DNA of 64,000 nucleotides from contig JAZGTN010000150.1 of the NCBI GenBank assembly GCA_037783415.1, positions 744,001 to 808,000 of the forward strand. The letters run 5' to 3'. Positions 9,469-20,714 of the stretch are shown one piece after another (within the stretch, counting starts at the first letter, position 1; each line of letters begins with the position of its first letter). A program made the position numbers and the translations under genes. The notes beneath the pieces were generated by a model. The model was not told the origin of the DNA. It saw only the letters and a program-made list of their open reading frames with translations, and did no database searches. Source of the DNA: Leptasterias polaris (taxonomy: Eukaryota; Echinodermata; Asteroidea; Forcipulatida; Asteriidae).

Positions 9469-10509
9469 CCGGCCTGGTGTTTTCAAGCGCACATCGTTTC
9501 CCTTGTGTGCACTAAGCTTTAACCAAGTCCAGCGATCACTGACTTCTTCAATTTCTGCTGGGATAGGTGTGCCTCTGCTGTGTTCCACTGCAACTTGCTT
9601 GAGAAGGTTTGCAGCCTTTATAATCTCATCTCTGTGTATTTTAACTGTGCTTGTCTCGGGATATGTTTGGATGGGGTTTGCTGATTTTGAACACAAGTCA
9701 CAGTTACATGATGGTGTTTTATCCTTTTCTGGACAAACATGGTCAGCCATTTTGGACAGTTTACCTATTGTTCCGCATACTGTGCAAACTGTTGTCAATG
9801 TGCTAAGCTGAAGCCTCAAAATTCGGGGTGATGATGTGACGTTGTCATGATTCACACTAACTTGACATACAGGGCAGGGAACGGTGTGACTGCCTCGAAA
9901 AACGAACCACTGCTCTAAACATGAAGAACAGTAGTTGTGTTCGCATTGAGTTTGCACAGAAGGGGAGCTCAGGATACACTGGCATATTGCACATATGAAA
10001 ATTGTCTCCACTGCCTTCTCTGTGCCAAGAATGTCGAGATTTGGGGGAACTGTGTACGCAGAATCATTAGTCGCAAAGTTAAACAGATAACTTTTCTCAC
10101 AGTCCTGTTTGTTGAGGCTCGGTGGATTAATGTTCGGAAGACCTTTTCCAGTACGATTTCTCTTAACAGGGCGACCCCCCTTAAGTACTTTTCTGTACTG
10201 CTCACATGTGGTGCATGTTCCAGATCTTGAGTGAGTCGGCCATTCGTCAGTAGTTTTTTGTGTAGCAGATGAATATTCAAATTCCCTAGTTTGTTGTTTA
10301 CAATGTGTCAAATTACGCACACACCTCCAGCATAATTTATTCGGATGCCTTGTTGAATCATCGAGCCAGATATTTATACTGTACAGTATTTCTAATTCCT
10401 TTCTGTATTGTGCACAATCCACTGCCACATATGAATTATTTGTATTTAATTTTGTGCACACACGACACAACTTATCAAGTGCTAATTGATGAAACTGCAA
10501 TGTATTCAT
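9469..10509 (-). CDS. RAG1 N-terminal-like zinc/RING protein, exon 1
   Basis: First coding exon, 347 codons from ATG 10509 to a CGG|GTATGT donor at 9469/9468. Zinc-binding pairs in order: C15-x2-C18 (LCRVC) with C60-x2-C63 (LCWRC), resembling the first cysteine module of the RAG1 N-terminus; C99-x2-C102 followed by a basic GGRPVKRNR stretch at 111-119; a full C3HC4 RING finger (C173, C176, C189, H191, C194, C197, C212, C215); then C242-x2-C245 with H257 and C259, and C268/C270/C273. The order of cysteine module, RING and trailing zinc finger is that of RAG1, where the RING acts as a ubiquitin ligase. RAG1-like N-termini joined to transposases are known as N-RAG-TP. The frame stays open upstream of the ATG without another ATG, and TTTACAG lies 17 bp before it, so an upstream exon is possible. 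Reading past the donor adds 40 hydrophobic, low-complexity residues, a sign of intron read-through. Confidence 0.75.
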
Positions 10510-10815
10510 ATCTGGAAAACTTCCTGTAAAGATGTCATCGTTGCAATAAAGTGTTTACCTTGAAACAGTGAATCACAGTAGTATTGCAGTCTGTTTGTTC
10601 AACACATCTTTATTTGAGAGTCTGTGTTTGACGATCGCGATACGAACGTAAACAACATACTGAGTAGTAGTCATAGAGCTATGGTAGTAGTACATAGATC
10701 TTTTTACTACACTATAATCTACGTTTTGCATCCCGCGCGCTATTGACGTGTTGGCTGTGGAGGTGCGCGGTGCACGTCTGCGACTGTGTGTACATTTTAA
10801 TAGGAGTTTTACGTG
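10510..10815. other. 5' flank of the RAG1-N-like gene, no gene seen
   Basis: Non-satellite sequence upstream (minus-strand sense) of the RAG1-N-like exon. It becomes CpG-rich towards the right (CCCGCGCGC at about 10731-10741 and GGTGCGCGGTGCACG nearby). No TATA box is evident near the ATG. A short upstream exon ending at the TTTACAG before the ATG cannot be excluded. Confidence 0.45.
10786..10801 (-). repeat. Subterminal inverted repeat, right copy
   Basis: Plus-strand GTGTGTACATTTTAAT; on the minus strand ATTAAAATGTACACAC, pairing with 7151-7166. Reading inward on the minus strand, a CACG word starts at 10815. If this is the right end, the transposon proper is about 7134-10815 and the remaining 10816-11310 is separate flanking DNA. 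Confidence 0.45.
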
Positions 10816-11310
10816 ATTTTTTGTTCATCTCCGTGAAAAACACACTCTTAAAAATCTATTTCTTGTAAATATGCCCGCTGTCTTGTTTTATTCGTTTGGG
10901 CTTTAGGGAAAACAAGTATATTTTTTTCAAGAAATTGGCTCCACTTTATCGGGAAAACCCAGAATTTTTATTTTGGGACATTTTAGAATCAACAGTTTCT
11001 CACTATCTTCGGGAATTCACGTCCAGTTACCAGGGTGGAAAAACCCTCATATTTTATATTTTTCCTCACACATTATTACTCTCAATAAATAAAAGTGATC
11101 GATTGAAAGTGTTTATGATAAATTATGAACAAATAACTCGAAAATCAATTGGTTATGTATGGACAATTCAATGTAATTATCGTTTTTTTATTCAACGTTA
11201 ACGTTGAGCCTCCGCCATTTTGGAAACGGATTGTTGTTTCATTACTGGAGGAAACGTTTGTTCGTTGCGAAATCTTTTAATGCGCTGTGTTAATGGGCTT
11301 GATACGGCCG
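10816..11310. other. AT-rich right part of the island, no gene seen
   Basis: About 500 bp that are neither satellite nor clearly part of the transposon. A 101-codon plus-strand frame starting in this stretch has biased AT-rich composition and no recognisable motif, so I do not call it. Contents worth noting are a 16-bp perfect palindrome at 11192-11207 and CCGCCATTTTGGAAACGG just after it. Confidence 0.5.
11192..11207. repeat. 16-bp perfect palindrome
   Basis: TCAACGTTAACGTTGA is its own reverse complement. It lies about 100 bp from the right satellite junction. Confidence 0.8.
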
Positions 11311-14300
11311 TGACCTACGAGTGGTGTAAAATTGGTGCCAATCCAAAAATGATGTCAGGTTGATTTGAGCGTACTTACTTTGAATTTGCTTTGAATTTGC
11401 TTGAAAACTTCTCATTTTCTTTGGGTAGGGGTGACTCTCTGGCAACTAGCGCCGTCTAGAAATGTTTTTCCGCCCCAAGAATTCGGCCACATGACCCCTA
11501 GAACTTGACCTTCGAGTGGTGTAAATTTGGTGCCAATCCAAAAATGATGTCAGGTTGATTTGACCGTGCTTACTTCGAATTTGTTTTAAAACAGCTCATT
11601 CAACTGAAGTCGCTATTGCGTCGACTTCGGATGGTCCCCGCTCGCTGGTAATTTGCGGTATGAAGACGGCGCCTGCTGGCCCTCACATTCTGATTTTCGG
11701 ATTTGGGAGTATTCAGGGAAGAATCAGGTAACAAAATTTTTCTCTCTGTCATGCTGTGATCAGGAGTTATTTTCAACCGTAGATTTAACTTTATTTCAGG
11801 GTCTCAACGTTTTCCGCAGGCACTATTTCTTAGCCTTTTTTAAAACTTTCATTTTCTTTGGGTAGGGGTGACTCTCTGGCCGCTAGCGCCCACTAGAAAT
11901 GTCTCTGCGCCTCAAGAATTTGGCCACATGACCCCTTGAACTTGACCTACGAGTGGTGTAAAATTGGTGCCAATCCAAAAATGATGTCAGGTTGATTTGA
12001 GCGTACTTACTTTGAATTTGCTTTGAATTTGCTTGAAAACTTCTCATTTTCTTTGGGTAGGGGTGACTCTCTGGCCGCTAGCGCGGTCTAAAAATGTCTC
12101 TCCGCCCCAAGAATTCGGCCACATGACCCCTTGAACTTGACCTACGAGTGGTGTAAAATTTGTGCCAATCCAAAAATGATGTCAGGTTGATTTGAGCGTA
12201 CTTACTTTGAATTTGCTTTGAATTTGCTTGAAAACTTCTCATTTTCTTTGGGTAGGGGTGACTCTCTGGCCGGTAGCGCCGTCTAGAAATGTCTCTCCGC
12301 CCCAAGAATTCGGCCACATGACCCCTTGAACTTGACCTACGAGTGGTGTAAAATTTGTGCCAATCCAATAATGATGTCAGGTTGATTTGAGCGTACTTAC
12401 TTCGAATTTGTTTTAAAACAGCTCGTTCAACTGAAGTCGCTTTTGCGTCGACTTCGGATGGTCCCCGCTCGCTGGTAATTTGCGGTATGAAGATGGCGCC
12501 TGCTGGCCCTCACATTCTGATTTTCGGATTTGGGAGTATTCAGGGAAGAATCAGGTAACAAAATTTTTCTCTCTGGCATGCTGTGATCAGGAGTTATTTT
12601 CAACCGTAGATTTAACTTTATTTCAGGGTCTCAACGTTTTCCGCAGGCACTATTTCTTAGCCTTTTTTAAAACTTTCATTTTCTTTGGGTAGGGGTGACT
12701 CTCTGGCCGCTAGCGCCCACTAGAAATGTCTCTGCGCCCCAAGAATTTGGCCACATGACCCCTTGAACTTGACCTACGAGTGGTGTAAAATTGGTGCCAA
12801 TCCAAAAATGATGTCAGGTTGATTTGAGCGTACTTACTTTGAATTTGCTTTGAATTTGCTTGAAAACTTCTCATTTTCTTTGGGTAGGGGTGACTCTCTG
12901 GCAACTAGCGCCGTCTAGAAATGTTTTTCCGCCCCAAGAATTCGGCCACATGACCCCTAGAACTTGACCTTCGAGTGGTGTAAATTTGGTGCCAATCCAA
13001 AAATGATGTCAGGTTGATTTGACCGTGCTTACTTCGAATTTGTTTTAAAACAGCTCATTCAACTGAAGTCGCTATTGCGTCGACTTCGGATGGTCCCCGC
13101 TCGCTGGTAATTTGCGGTATGAAGACGGCGCCTGCTGGCCCTCACATTCTGATTTTCGGATTTGGGAGTATTCAGGGAAGAATCAGGTAACAAAATTTTT
13201 CTCTCTGTCATGCTGTGATCAGGAGTTATTTTCAACCGTAGATTTAACTTTATTTCAGGGTCTCAACGTTTTCCGCAGGCACTATTTCTTAGCCTTTTTT
13301 AAAACTTTCCTTTTCTTTGGGTAGGGGTGACTCTCTGGCCGCTAGCGCCCTCTAAAAATGTCTCTCCGCCCCAAGAATTCGGCCATATGACCCCTTGAAC
13401 TTGACCTACGAGTGGTGTAAAATTTGTGCCAATCCAAAAATGATGTCAGGTTGAATTGAGCGTACTTACTTTGAATTTGCTTTGAATTTGCTTGAAAACT
13501 TCTCATTTTCTTTGGGTAGGGGTGACTCTCTGGCCGCTAGCGCCGTCTAGAAATGTCTTTCCGCCCCAAGAATTCGGCCACATGACCCCTTGAACTTGAC
13601 CTACGAGTGGTGTAAAATTTGTGCCAATCCAAAAATGATGTAAGGTTGATTTGAGCGTACTTACTTTGAATTTGCTTTGAATTTGCTTGAAAACTTCTCA
13701 TTTTCTTTGGGTAGGGGTGACTCTCTGGCCGCTAGCGCCGTCTAAAAATGTCTCTCCGCCCCAAGAATTCGGCCACATGACCCCTTGAACTTGACCTACG
13801 AGTGGTGTAAAATTTGTGCCAATCCAAAAATGATGTCAGGTTGATTTGAGCGTACTTACTTTGAATTTGTTTTAAAACAGCTCGTTCAACTGAAGTCGCT
13901 ATTGCGTCGACTTCGGATGGTCCCCGCTCGCTGGTAATTTGCGGTATGAAGATGGCGCCTGCTGGCCCTCACATTCTGATTTTCGGATTTGGGAGTATTC
14001 AGGGAAGAATCAGGTAACAAAATTTTTCTCTCTGGCATGCTGTGATCAGGAGTTATTTTCAACCGTAGATTTAACTTTATTTCAGGGTCTCAACGTTTTC
14101 CGCAGGCACTATTTCTTAGCCTTTTTTAAAACTTTCATTTTCTTTGGGTAGGGGTGACTCTCTGGCCGCTAGCGCCCACTAGAAATGTCTCTCCGCCCCA
14201 AGAATTCGGCCACATGACCCCGTGAACTTGACCTACGAGTGGTGTAAAATTTGTGCCAATCCAAAAATGATGTCAGGTTGATTTGAGCGTACTTACTTTG

Positions 14301-14751
14301 AATTTGCTTTGAATTTGCTTGAAAACTTCTCATTTTCTTTGGGTAGGGGTGACTCTCTGGCCGCTAGCGCCGTCTAGAAATATTTCTCCGCCCCAAGAAT
14401 TCGGCCACATGACCCCTAGAACTTGACCTTCGAGTGGTGTAAATTTTGTGCCAATCCAAAAATGATGTCAGGTTGATTTGACCGTGCTTACTTCGAATTT
14501 GTTTTAAAACAGCTCGTTCAACTGAAGTCGCTATTGCGTCGACTTCGGATGGTCCCCGCTCGCTGGTAATTTGCGGTATGAAGACGGCGCCTGCTGGCCC
14601 TCACATTCTGATTTTCGGATTTGGGAGTATTCAGGGAAGAATCAGGTAACAACATTTTTCTCTCTGGCATGCTGTGATCAGGAGTTATTTTCAACCGTAG
14701 ATTTAACTTTATTTCAGGGTCTCAACGTTTTCCACAGGAACTATTTCTTAG

Positions 14752-14799
14752 CCTTTTTTAAAACTTTCCTTTTCCTTTTTTAAAACTTTCCTTTTCTTT
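14752..14799 (+). repeat. Local 22-bp duplication at a cassette end
   Basis: The cassette end CCTTTTTTAAAACTTTCCTTTT is repeated in tandem before TTTGGGTAGGGG. This adds exactly 22 bp to the following spacing (849 instead of 827). The duplicated word includes the TTTTAAAA that flanks every cassette. Confidence 0.8.
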
Positions 14800-17700
14800 G
14801 GGTAGGGGTGACTCTCTGGCCGCTAGCGCGGTCTAAAAATGTCTCTCCGCCCCAAGAATTCGGCCACATGACCCCTTGAACTTGACCTACGAGTGGTGTA
14901 AAATTTGTGCCAATCCAAAAATGATGTCAGGTTGATTTGAGCGTACTTACTTTGAATTTGCTTTGAATTTGCTTGAAAACTTCTCATTTTCTTTGGGTAG
15001 GGGTGACTCTCTGGCCGGTAGCGCCGTCTAGAAATGTCTCTCCGCCCCAAGAATTCGGCCACATGACCCCTTGAACTTGACCTACGAGTGGTGTAAAATT
15101 TGTGCCAATCCAAAAATGATGTCAGGTTGATTTGAGCGTACTTACTTTGAATTTGCTTTGAATTTGCTTGAAAACTTCTCATTTTCTTTGGGTAGGGGTG
15201 ACTCTCTGGCCGCTAGCGCCGTCTAGAAATGTCTCTCCGCCCCAAGAATTCAGCCACATGACCCCTTGAACTTGACCTACGAGTGGTGTAAAATTTGTGC
15301 CAATCCAATAATGATGTCAGGTTGATTTGAGCGTACTTACTTCGAATTTGTTTTAAAACAGCTCGTTCAACTGAAGTCGCTTTTGCGTCGACTTCGGATG
15401 GTCCCCGCTCGCTGGTAATTTGCGGTATGAAGATGGCGCCTGCTGGCCCTCACTTTCTGATTTTCGGATTTGGGAGTATTCAGGGAAGAATCAGGTAACA
15501 AAATTTTTCTCTCTGGCATGCTGTGATCAGGAGTTATTTTCAACCGTAGATTTAACTTTATTTCAGGGTCTCAACGTTTTCCGCAGGCACTATTTCTTAG
15601 CCTTTTTTAAAACTTTCATTTTCTTTGGGTAGGGGTGACTCTCTGGCCGCTAGCGCCCACTAAAAATGTCTCTGCGCCCCAAGAATTCGGCCACATGACC
15701 CCTTGAACTTGACCTACGAGTGGTGTAAAATTGGTGCCAATCCAAAAATGATGTCAGGTTGATTTGAGCGTACTTACTTTGAATTTGCTTTGAATTTGCT
15801 TGAAAACTTCTCATTTTCTTTGGGTAGGGGTGACTCTCTGGCAACTAGCGCCGTCTAGAAATGTTTTTCCGCCCCAAGAATTCGGCCACATGACCCCTAG
15901 AACTTGACCTTCGAGTGGTGTAAATTTGGTGCCAATCCAAAAATGATGTCAGGTTGATTTGACCGTGCTTACTTCGAATTTGTTTTAAAACAGCTCATTC
16001 AACTGAAGTCGCTATTGCGTCGACTTCGGATGGTCCCCGCTCGCTGGTAATTTGCGGTATGAAAACGGCGCCTGCTGGCCCTCACATTCTGATTTTCGGA
16101 TTTGGGAGTATTCAGGGAAGAATCAGGTAACAAAATTTTTCTCTCTGTCATGCTGTGATCAGGAGTTATTTTCAACCGTAGATTTAACTTTATTTCAGGG
16201 ACTCAACGTTTTCCGCAGGCACTATTTCTTAGCCTTTTTTAAAACTTTCCTTTTCTTTGGGTAGGGGTGACTCTCTGGCCGCTAGCGCCCTCTAAAAATG
16301 TCTCTCCGCCCCAAGAATTCGGCCATATGACCCCTTGAACTTGACCTACGAGTGGTGTAAAATTTGTGCCAATCCAAAAATGATGTCAGGTTGAATTGAG
16401 CGTACTTACTTTGAATTTGCTTTGAATTTGCTTGAAAACTTCTCATTTTCTTTGGGTAGGGGTGACTCTCTGGCCGCTAGCGCCGTCTAGAAATGTCTTT
16501 CCGCCCCAAGAATTCGGCCACATGACCCCTTGAACTTGACCTACGAGTGGTGTAAAATTTGTGCCAATCCAAAAATGATGTAAGGTTGATTTGAGCGTAC
16601 TTACTTTGAATTTGCTTTGAATTTGCTTGAAAACTTCTCATTTTCTTTGGGTAGGGGTGACTCTCTGGCCGCTAGCGCCGTCTAAAAATGTCTCTCCGCC
16701 CCAAGAATTCGGCCACATGACCCCTTGAACTTGACCTACGAGTGGTGTAAAATTTGTGCCAATCCAAAAATGATGTCAGGTTGATTTGAGCGTACTTACT
16801 TTGAATTTGCTTTGAATTTGCTTGAAAACTTCTCATTTTCTTTGGGTAGGGGTGACTCTCTGGCCGCTAGCGCCGTCTAGAAATGTCTCTCCGCCCCAAG
16901 AATTCGGCCACATGACCCCTTGAACTTGACCTACGAGTGGTGTAAAATTTGTGCCAATCCAATAATGATGTCAGGTTGATTTGAGCGTACTTACTTCGAA
17001 TTTGTTTTAAAACAGCTCGTTCAACTGAAGTCGCTTTTGCGTCGACTTCGGATGGTCCCCGCTCGCTGGTAATTTGCGGTATGAAGATGGCGCCTGCTGG
17101 CCCTCACATTCTGATTTTCGGATTTGGGAGTATTCAGGGAAGAATCAGGTAACAAAATTTTTCTCTCTGGCATGCTGTGATCAGGAGTTATTTTCAACCG
17201 TAGATTTAACTTTATTTCAGGGTCTCAACGTTTTCCGCAGGCACTATTTCTTAGCCTTTTTTAAAACTTTCATTTTCTTTGGGTAGGGGTGACTCTCTGG
17301 CCGCTAGCGCCCACTAGAAATGTCTCTGCGCCCCAATAATTCGGCCACATGACCCCTTGAACTTGACCTACGAGTGGTGTAAAATTGGTGCCAATCCAAA
17401 AATGATGTCAGGTTGATTTGAGCGTACTTACTTTGAATTTGCTTTGAATTTGCTTGAAAACTTCTCATTTTCTTTGGGTAGGGGTGACTCTCTGGCAACT
17501 AGCGCCGTCTAGAAATGTTTTTCCGCCCCAAGAATTCGGCCACATGACCCCTAGAACTTGACCTTCGAGTGGTGTAAATTTGGTGCCAATCCAAAAATGA
17601 TGTCAGGTTGATTTGACCGTGCTTACTTCGAATTTGTTTTAAAACAGCTCATTCAACTGAAGTCGCTATTGCGTCGACTTCGGATGGTCCCCGCTCGCTG

Positions 17701-18731
17701 GTAATTTGCGGTATGAAGACGGCGCCTGCTGGCCCTCACATTCTGATTTTCGGATTTGGGAGTATTCAGGGAAGAATCAGGTAACAAAATTTTTCTCTCT
17801 GTCATGCTGTGATCAGGAGTTATTTTCAACCGTAGATTTAACTTTATTTCAGGGTCTCAACGTTTTCCGCAGGCACTATTTCTTAGCCTTTTTTAAAACT
17901 TTCCTTTTCTTTGGGTAGGGGTCACTCTCTGGCCGCTAGCGCCCTCTAAAAATGTCTCTCCGCCCCAAGAATTCGGCCATATGACCCCTTGAACTTGACC
18001 TACGAGTGGTGTAAAATTTGTGCCAATCCAAAAATGATGTCAGGTTGAATTGAGCGTACTTACTTTGAATTTGCTTTGAATTTGCTTGAAAACTTCTCAT
18101 TTTCTTTGGGTAGGGGTGACTCTCTGGCCGCTAGCGCCGTCTAGAAATGTCTTTCCGCCCCAAGAATTCGGCCACATGACCCCTTGAACTTGACCTACGA
18201 GTGGTGTAAAATTTGTGCCAATCCAAAAATGATGTAAGGTTGATTTGAGCGTACTTACTTTGAATTTGCTTTGAATTTGCTTGAAAACTTCTCATTTTCT
18301 TTGGGTAGGGGTGACTCTCTGGCCGCTAGCGCCGTCTAAAAATGTCTCTCCGCCCCAAGAATTCGGCCACATGACCCCTTGAACTTGACCTACGAGTGGT
18401 GTAAAATTTGTGCCAATCCAAAAATGATGTCAGGTTGATTTGAGCGTACTTACTTTGAATTTGCTTTGAATTTGCTTGAAAACTTCTCATTTTCTTTGGA
18501 TAGGGGTGACTCTCTGGCCGCTAGCGCCGTCTAGAAATGTCTCTCCGCCCCAAGAATTCGGCCACATGACCCCTTGAACTTGACCTACGAGTGGTGTAAA
18601 ATTTGTGCCAATCCAATAATGATGTCAGGTTGATTTGACCGTGCTTACTTCGAATTTGTTTTAAAACAGCTCGTTCAACTGAAGTCGCTATTGCGTCGAC
18701 TTCGGATGGTCCCCGCTCGCTGGTAATTTGC

Positions 18732-18853
18732 GGTATGAAGATGGCGCCTGCTGGCCCTCACATTCTGATTTTCGGATTTGGGAGTATTCAGGGCAGAATC
18801 AGGTAACAAAATTTTTCTCTCTGGCATGCTGTGATCAGGAGTTATTTTCAACC
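18732..18853 (+). repeat. 3'-truncated cassette
   Basis: The cassette is cut after GTTATTTTCAACC and joined directly to TTCTCATTTTC of a short monomer, removing the intron acceptor and the cassette end. The words at the join share AAC. The identical junction recurs at 21682 and 26736 (2829 and a further 5054 bp away), so it arose once and was copied by the block duplications. Confidence 0.85.
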
Positions 18854-20714
18854 TTCTCATTTTCTTTGGGTAGGGGTGACTCTCTGGCCGCTAGCGCCGT
18901 CTAGAAATGTATCTCTGCCCCAAGAATTCGGCCACATGACCCCTTGAACTTGACCTACGAGTGGTGTAAAATTTGTGCCAATCCAAAAATGATGTCAGGT
19001 TGATTTGAGCGTACTTACTTTGAATTTGCTTGAAAACTTCTCATTTTCTTTGGGTAGGGTTGACTCTCTGGCCGCTAGCGCGGTCTATAAATGTCTCTCC
19101 CCCCCAAGATTTCGGTCACATGACCCATAGAACTTGACCTTCGAGTGGTGTAAATTTTGTGCCAATCCAAAAATGATATCATGTTGATTTGACCGTGCTT
19201 ACTTTGAATTTGTTTTAAAATAGCTCGTTCAACTGAAGTCGCTATTGCGTCGACTTCGGATGGTCCCCGCTCGCTGGTAATTTGCGGTATGAAGATGGCG
19301 CCAGCTGGCCCTCACATTCTGATTTTCGGATTTGGGAGTATTCAGGGAAGAATCAGGTAACAAAATTTGTCTCTCTGGCATGCTGTGATCAGGAGTTATT
19401 GTCAACCGTAGATTTAACTTTATTTCAGGGTCTCAACGTTTTCCGCAGGCACTATTTTTTGGCCTTTTTTAAAACTTTCATTTTCTTTGGGTAGGGGTGA
19501 CTCTCTGGCCGCTAGCGCGGTCTAGAAATGTCTCTCCGCCCCAAGAATTCGGTCACATGACCCCTTGAACTTGACCTACGAGTAGTGTAAAATTTGTGCC
19601 AATCCAAAAATGATGTCAGGTTGATTTGAGCGTACTTACTTTGAATTTGCTTGAAAACTTCTCATTTTCTTTGGGTAGGGGTGACTCTCTGGCCGCTAGC
19701 GCCGTCTAGAAATGTCTCTCCGCCCCAAGAATTCGGCCACATGACCCCTTGAACTTGACCTACGAGTGGTGTAAAATTTGTGCCAATCCAATAATGATGT
19801 CAGGTTGATTTGAGCGTACTTACTTCGAATTTGTTTTAAAACAGCTCGTTCAACTGAAGTCGCTTTTGCGTCGACTTCGGATGGTCCCCGCTCGCTGGTA
19901 ATTTGCGGTATGAAGATGGCGCCTGCTGGCCCTCACATTCTGATTTTCGGATTTGGGAGTATTCAGGGAAGAATCAGGTAACAAAATTTTTCTCTCTGGC
20001 ATGCTGTGATCAGGAGTTATTTTCAACCGTAGATTTAACTTTATTTCAGGGTCTCAACGTTTTCCGCAGGCACTATTTCTTAGCCTTTTTTAAAACTTTC
20101 ATTTTCTTTGGGTAGGGGTGACTCTCTGGCCGCTAGCGCCCACTAGAAATGTCTCTGCGCCCCAATAATTCGGCCACATGACCCCTTGAACTTGACCTAC
20201 GAGTGGTGTAAAATTGGTGCCAATCCAAAAATGATGTCAGGTTGATTTGAGCGTACTTACTTTGAATTTGCTTTGAATTTGCTTGAAAACTTCTCATTTT
20301 CTTTGGGTAGGGGTGACTCTCTGGCAACTAGCGCCGTCTAGAAATGTTTTTCCGCCCCAAGAATTCGGCCACATGACCCCTAGAACTTGACCTTCGAGTG
20401 GTGTAAATTTGGTGCCAATCCAAAAATGATGTCAGGTTGATTTGACCGTGCTTACTTCGAATTTGTTTTAAAACAGCTCATTCAACTGAAGTCGCTATTG
20501 CGTCGACTTCGGATGGTCCCCGCTCGCTGGTAATTTGCGGTATGAAGACGGCGCCTGCTGGCCCTCACATTCTGATTTTCGGATTTGGGAGTATTCAGGG
20601 AAGAATCAGGTAACAAAATTTTTCTCTCTGTCATGCTGTGATCAGGAGTTATTTTCAACCGTAGATTTAACTTTATTTCAGGGTCTCAACGTTTTCCGCA
20701 GGCACTATTTCTTA
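18854..20714 (+). repeat. Satellite array, A segment then re-entry of B
   Basis: 18854-19640 is subfamily A sequence with one cassette (ATG 19289, carrying GCGCCAGCTGG instead of GCGCCTGCTGG). From 19641 the sequence returns to subfamily B with cassettes at ATG 19910 and 20542, as the second copy of the 2829-bp block begins. No non-satellite sequence is present. Confidence 0.9.

Larger units (their letters stand above)
7135..11310. mobile_element. Non-satellite island, N-RAG-TP-like element
   Basis: Unique 4.2-kb island in the array. Satellite identity stops after the cassette word CTGGCC (7129-7134) and resumes at TGACCTACGAG (11311). Both island edges carry the palindrome ACGGCCGT (7135-7142 and 11304-11311). 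The flanks do not rejoin into a continuous repeat: the left flank ends inside a cassette, the right flank begins inside a short monomer of another subfamily. The island holds a minus-strand gene combining a RAG1-like N-terminus and a transposase tail, which is why it is read as a relic of an N-RAG-TP-type DNA transposon. The true termini are uncertain; see the inverted repeat pair at 7151-7166 and 10786-10801. The satellite ATG at 7115 reads into the island by chance and is not a gene. Confidence 0.7.
11311..18853 (+). repeat. Satellite array, subfamily B
   Basis: Same orientation and same unit plan as subfamily A but with linked variants: CGGCCACATG, AAAACAGCTCG, AATTTTTCTC, GTTATTTTCAACC and CTTAGCC. 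The short monomer is 195 bp because of an 11-bp duplication (TTTGAATTTGC twice). Complete cassettes have their ATG at 11660, 12487, 13119, 13946, 14578, 15427, 16059, 17081 and 17713. Spacings 827, 632, 827, 632, 849, 632, 1022 and 632 equal 437 + 195n, except 849, which carries a 22-bp duplication. A tenth cassette (ATG 18738) is truncated at 18853. In this block B-type L units with GAAGACGG alternate with GAAGATGG ones. Confidence 0.95.

Noticed and set aside
9398..9811. Plus-strand frames opposite the RAG1-N-like exon (9398-9811, 9937-10230, 10305-10529) and the minus-strand frame 9969-10280
   Set aside because: Shadows of the real minus-strand exon, which has the ordered cysteine pattern; the shadows have none.
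10896..11201. 101-codon frame in the AT-rich right part of the island
   Set aside because: Composition-driven (F, I, K, Y rich) with no motif or neighbours to support a gene.
11255..11275. Possible CENP-B box (GTTCGTTGCGAAATC) near the right junction
   Set aside because: It lacks the CGGG core of the box and occurs once, outside the monomers. Monomer TTCGGTCACATGACCC also fails the consensus. A centromeric role cannot be claimed from sequence, although 184-bp monomers in higher-order repeats would be compatible.
7135..11310. LTR retrotransposon, or RAG2 partner gene in the island
   Set aside because: No reverse transcriptase or long terminal repeats are seen, and no kelch/PHD-type frame is present on either strand, so a complete RAG1/RAG2-type (ProtoRAG) element is not supported.
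14823..15182. Minus-strand frames of 60-119 codons in the satellite (also 12078-12368, 12710-12904, 15650-15844, 17304-17498, 18675-18860, 20133-20327, 51361-51603, 55760-56002)
   Set aside because: Low-complexity read-through of tandem monomers, helped in subfamily B by a 195-bp period divisible by three. No homology or start context supports them.
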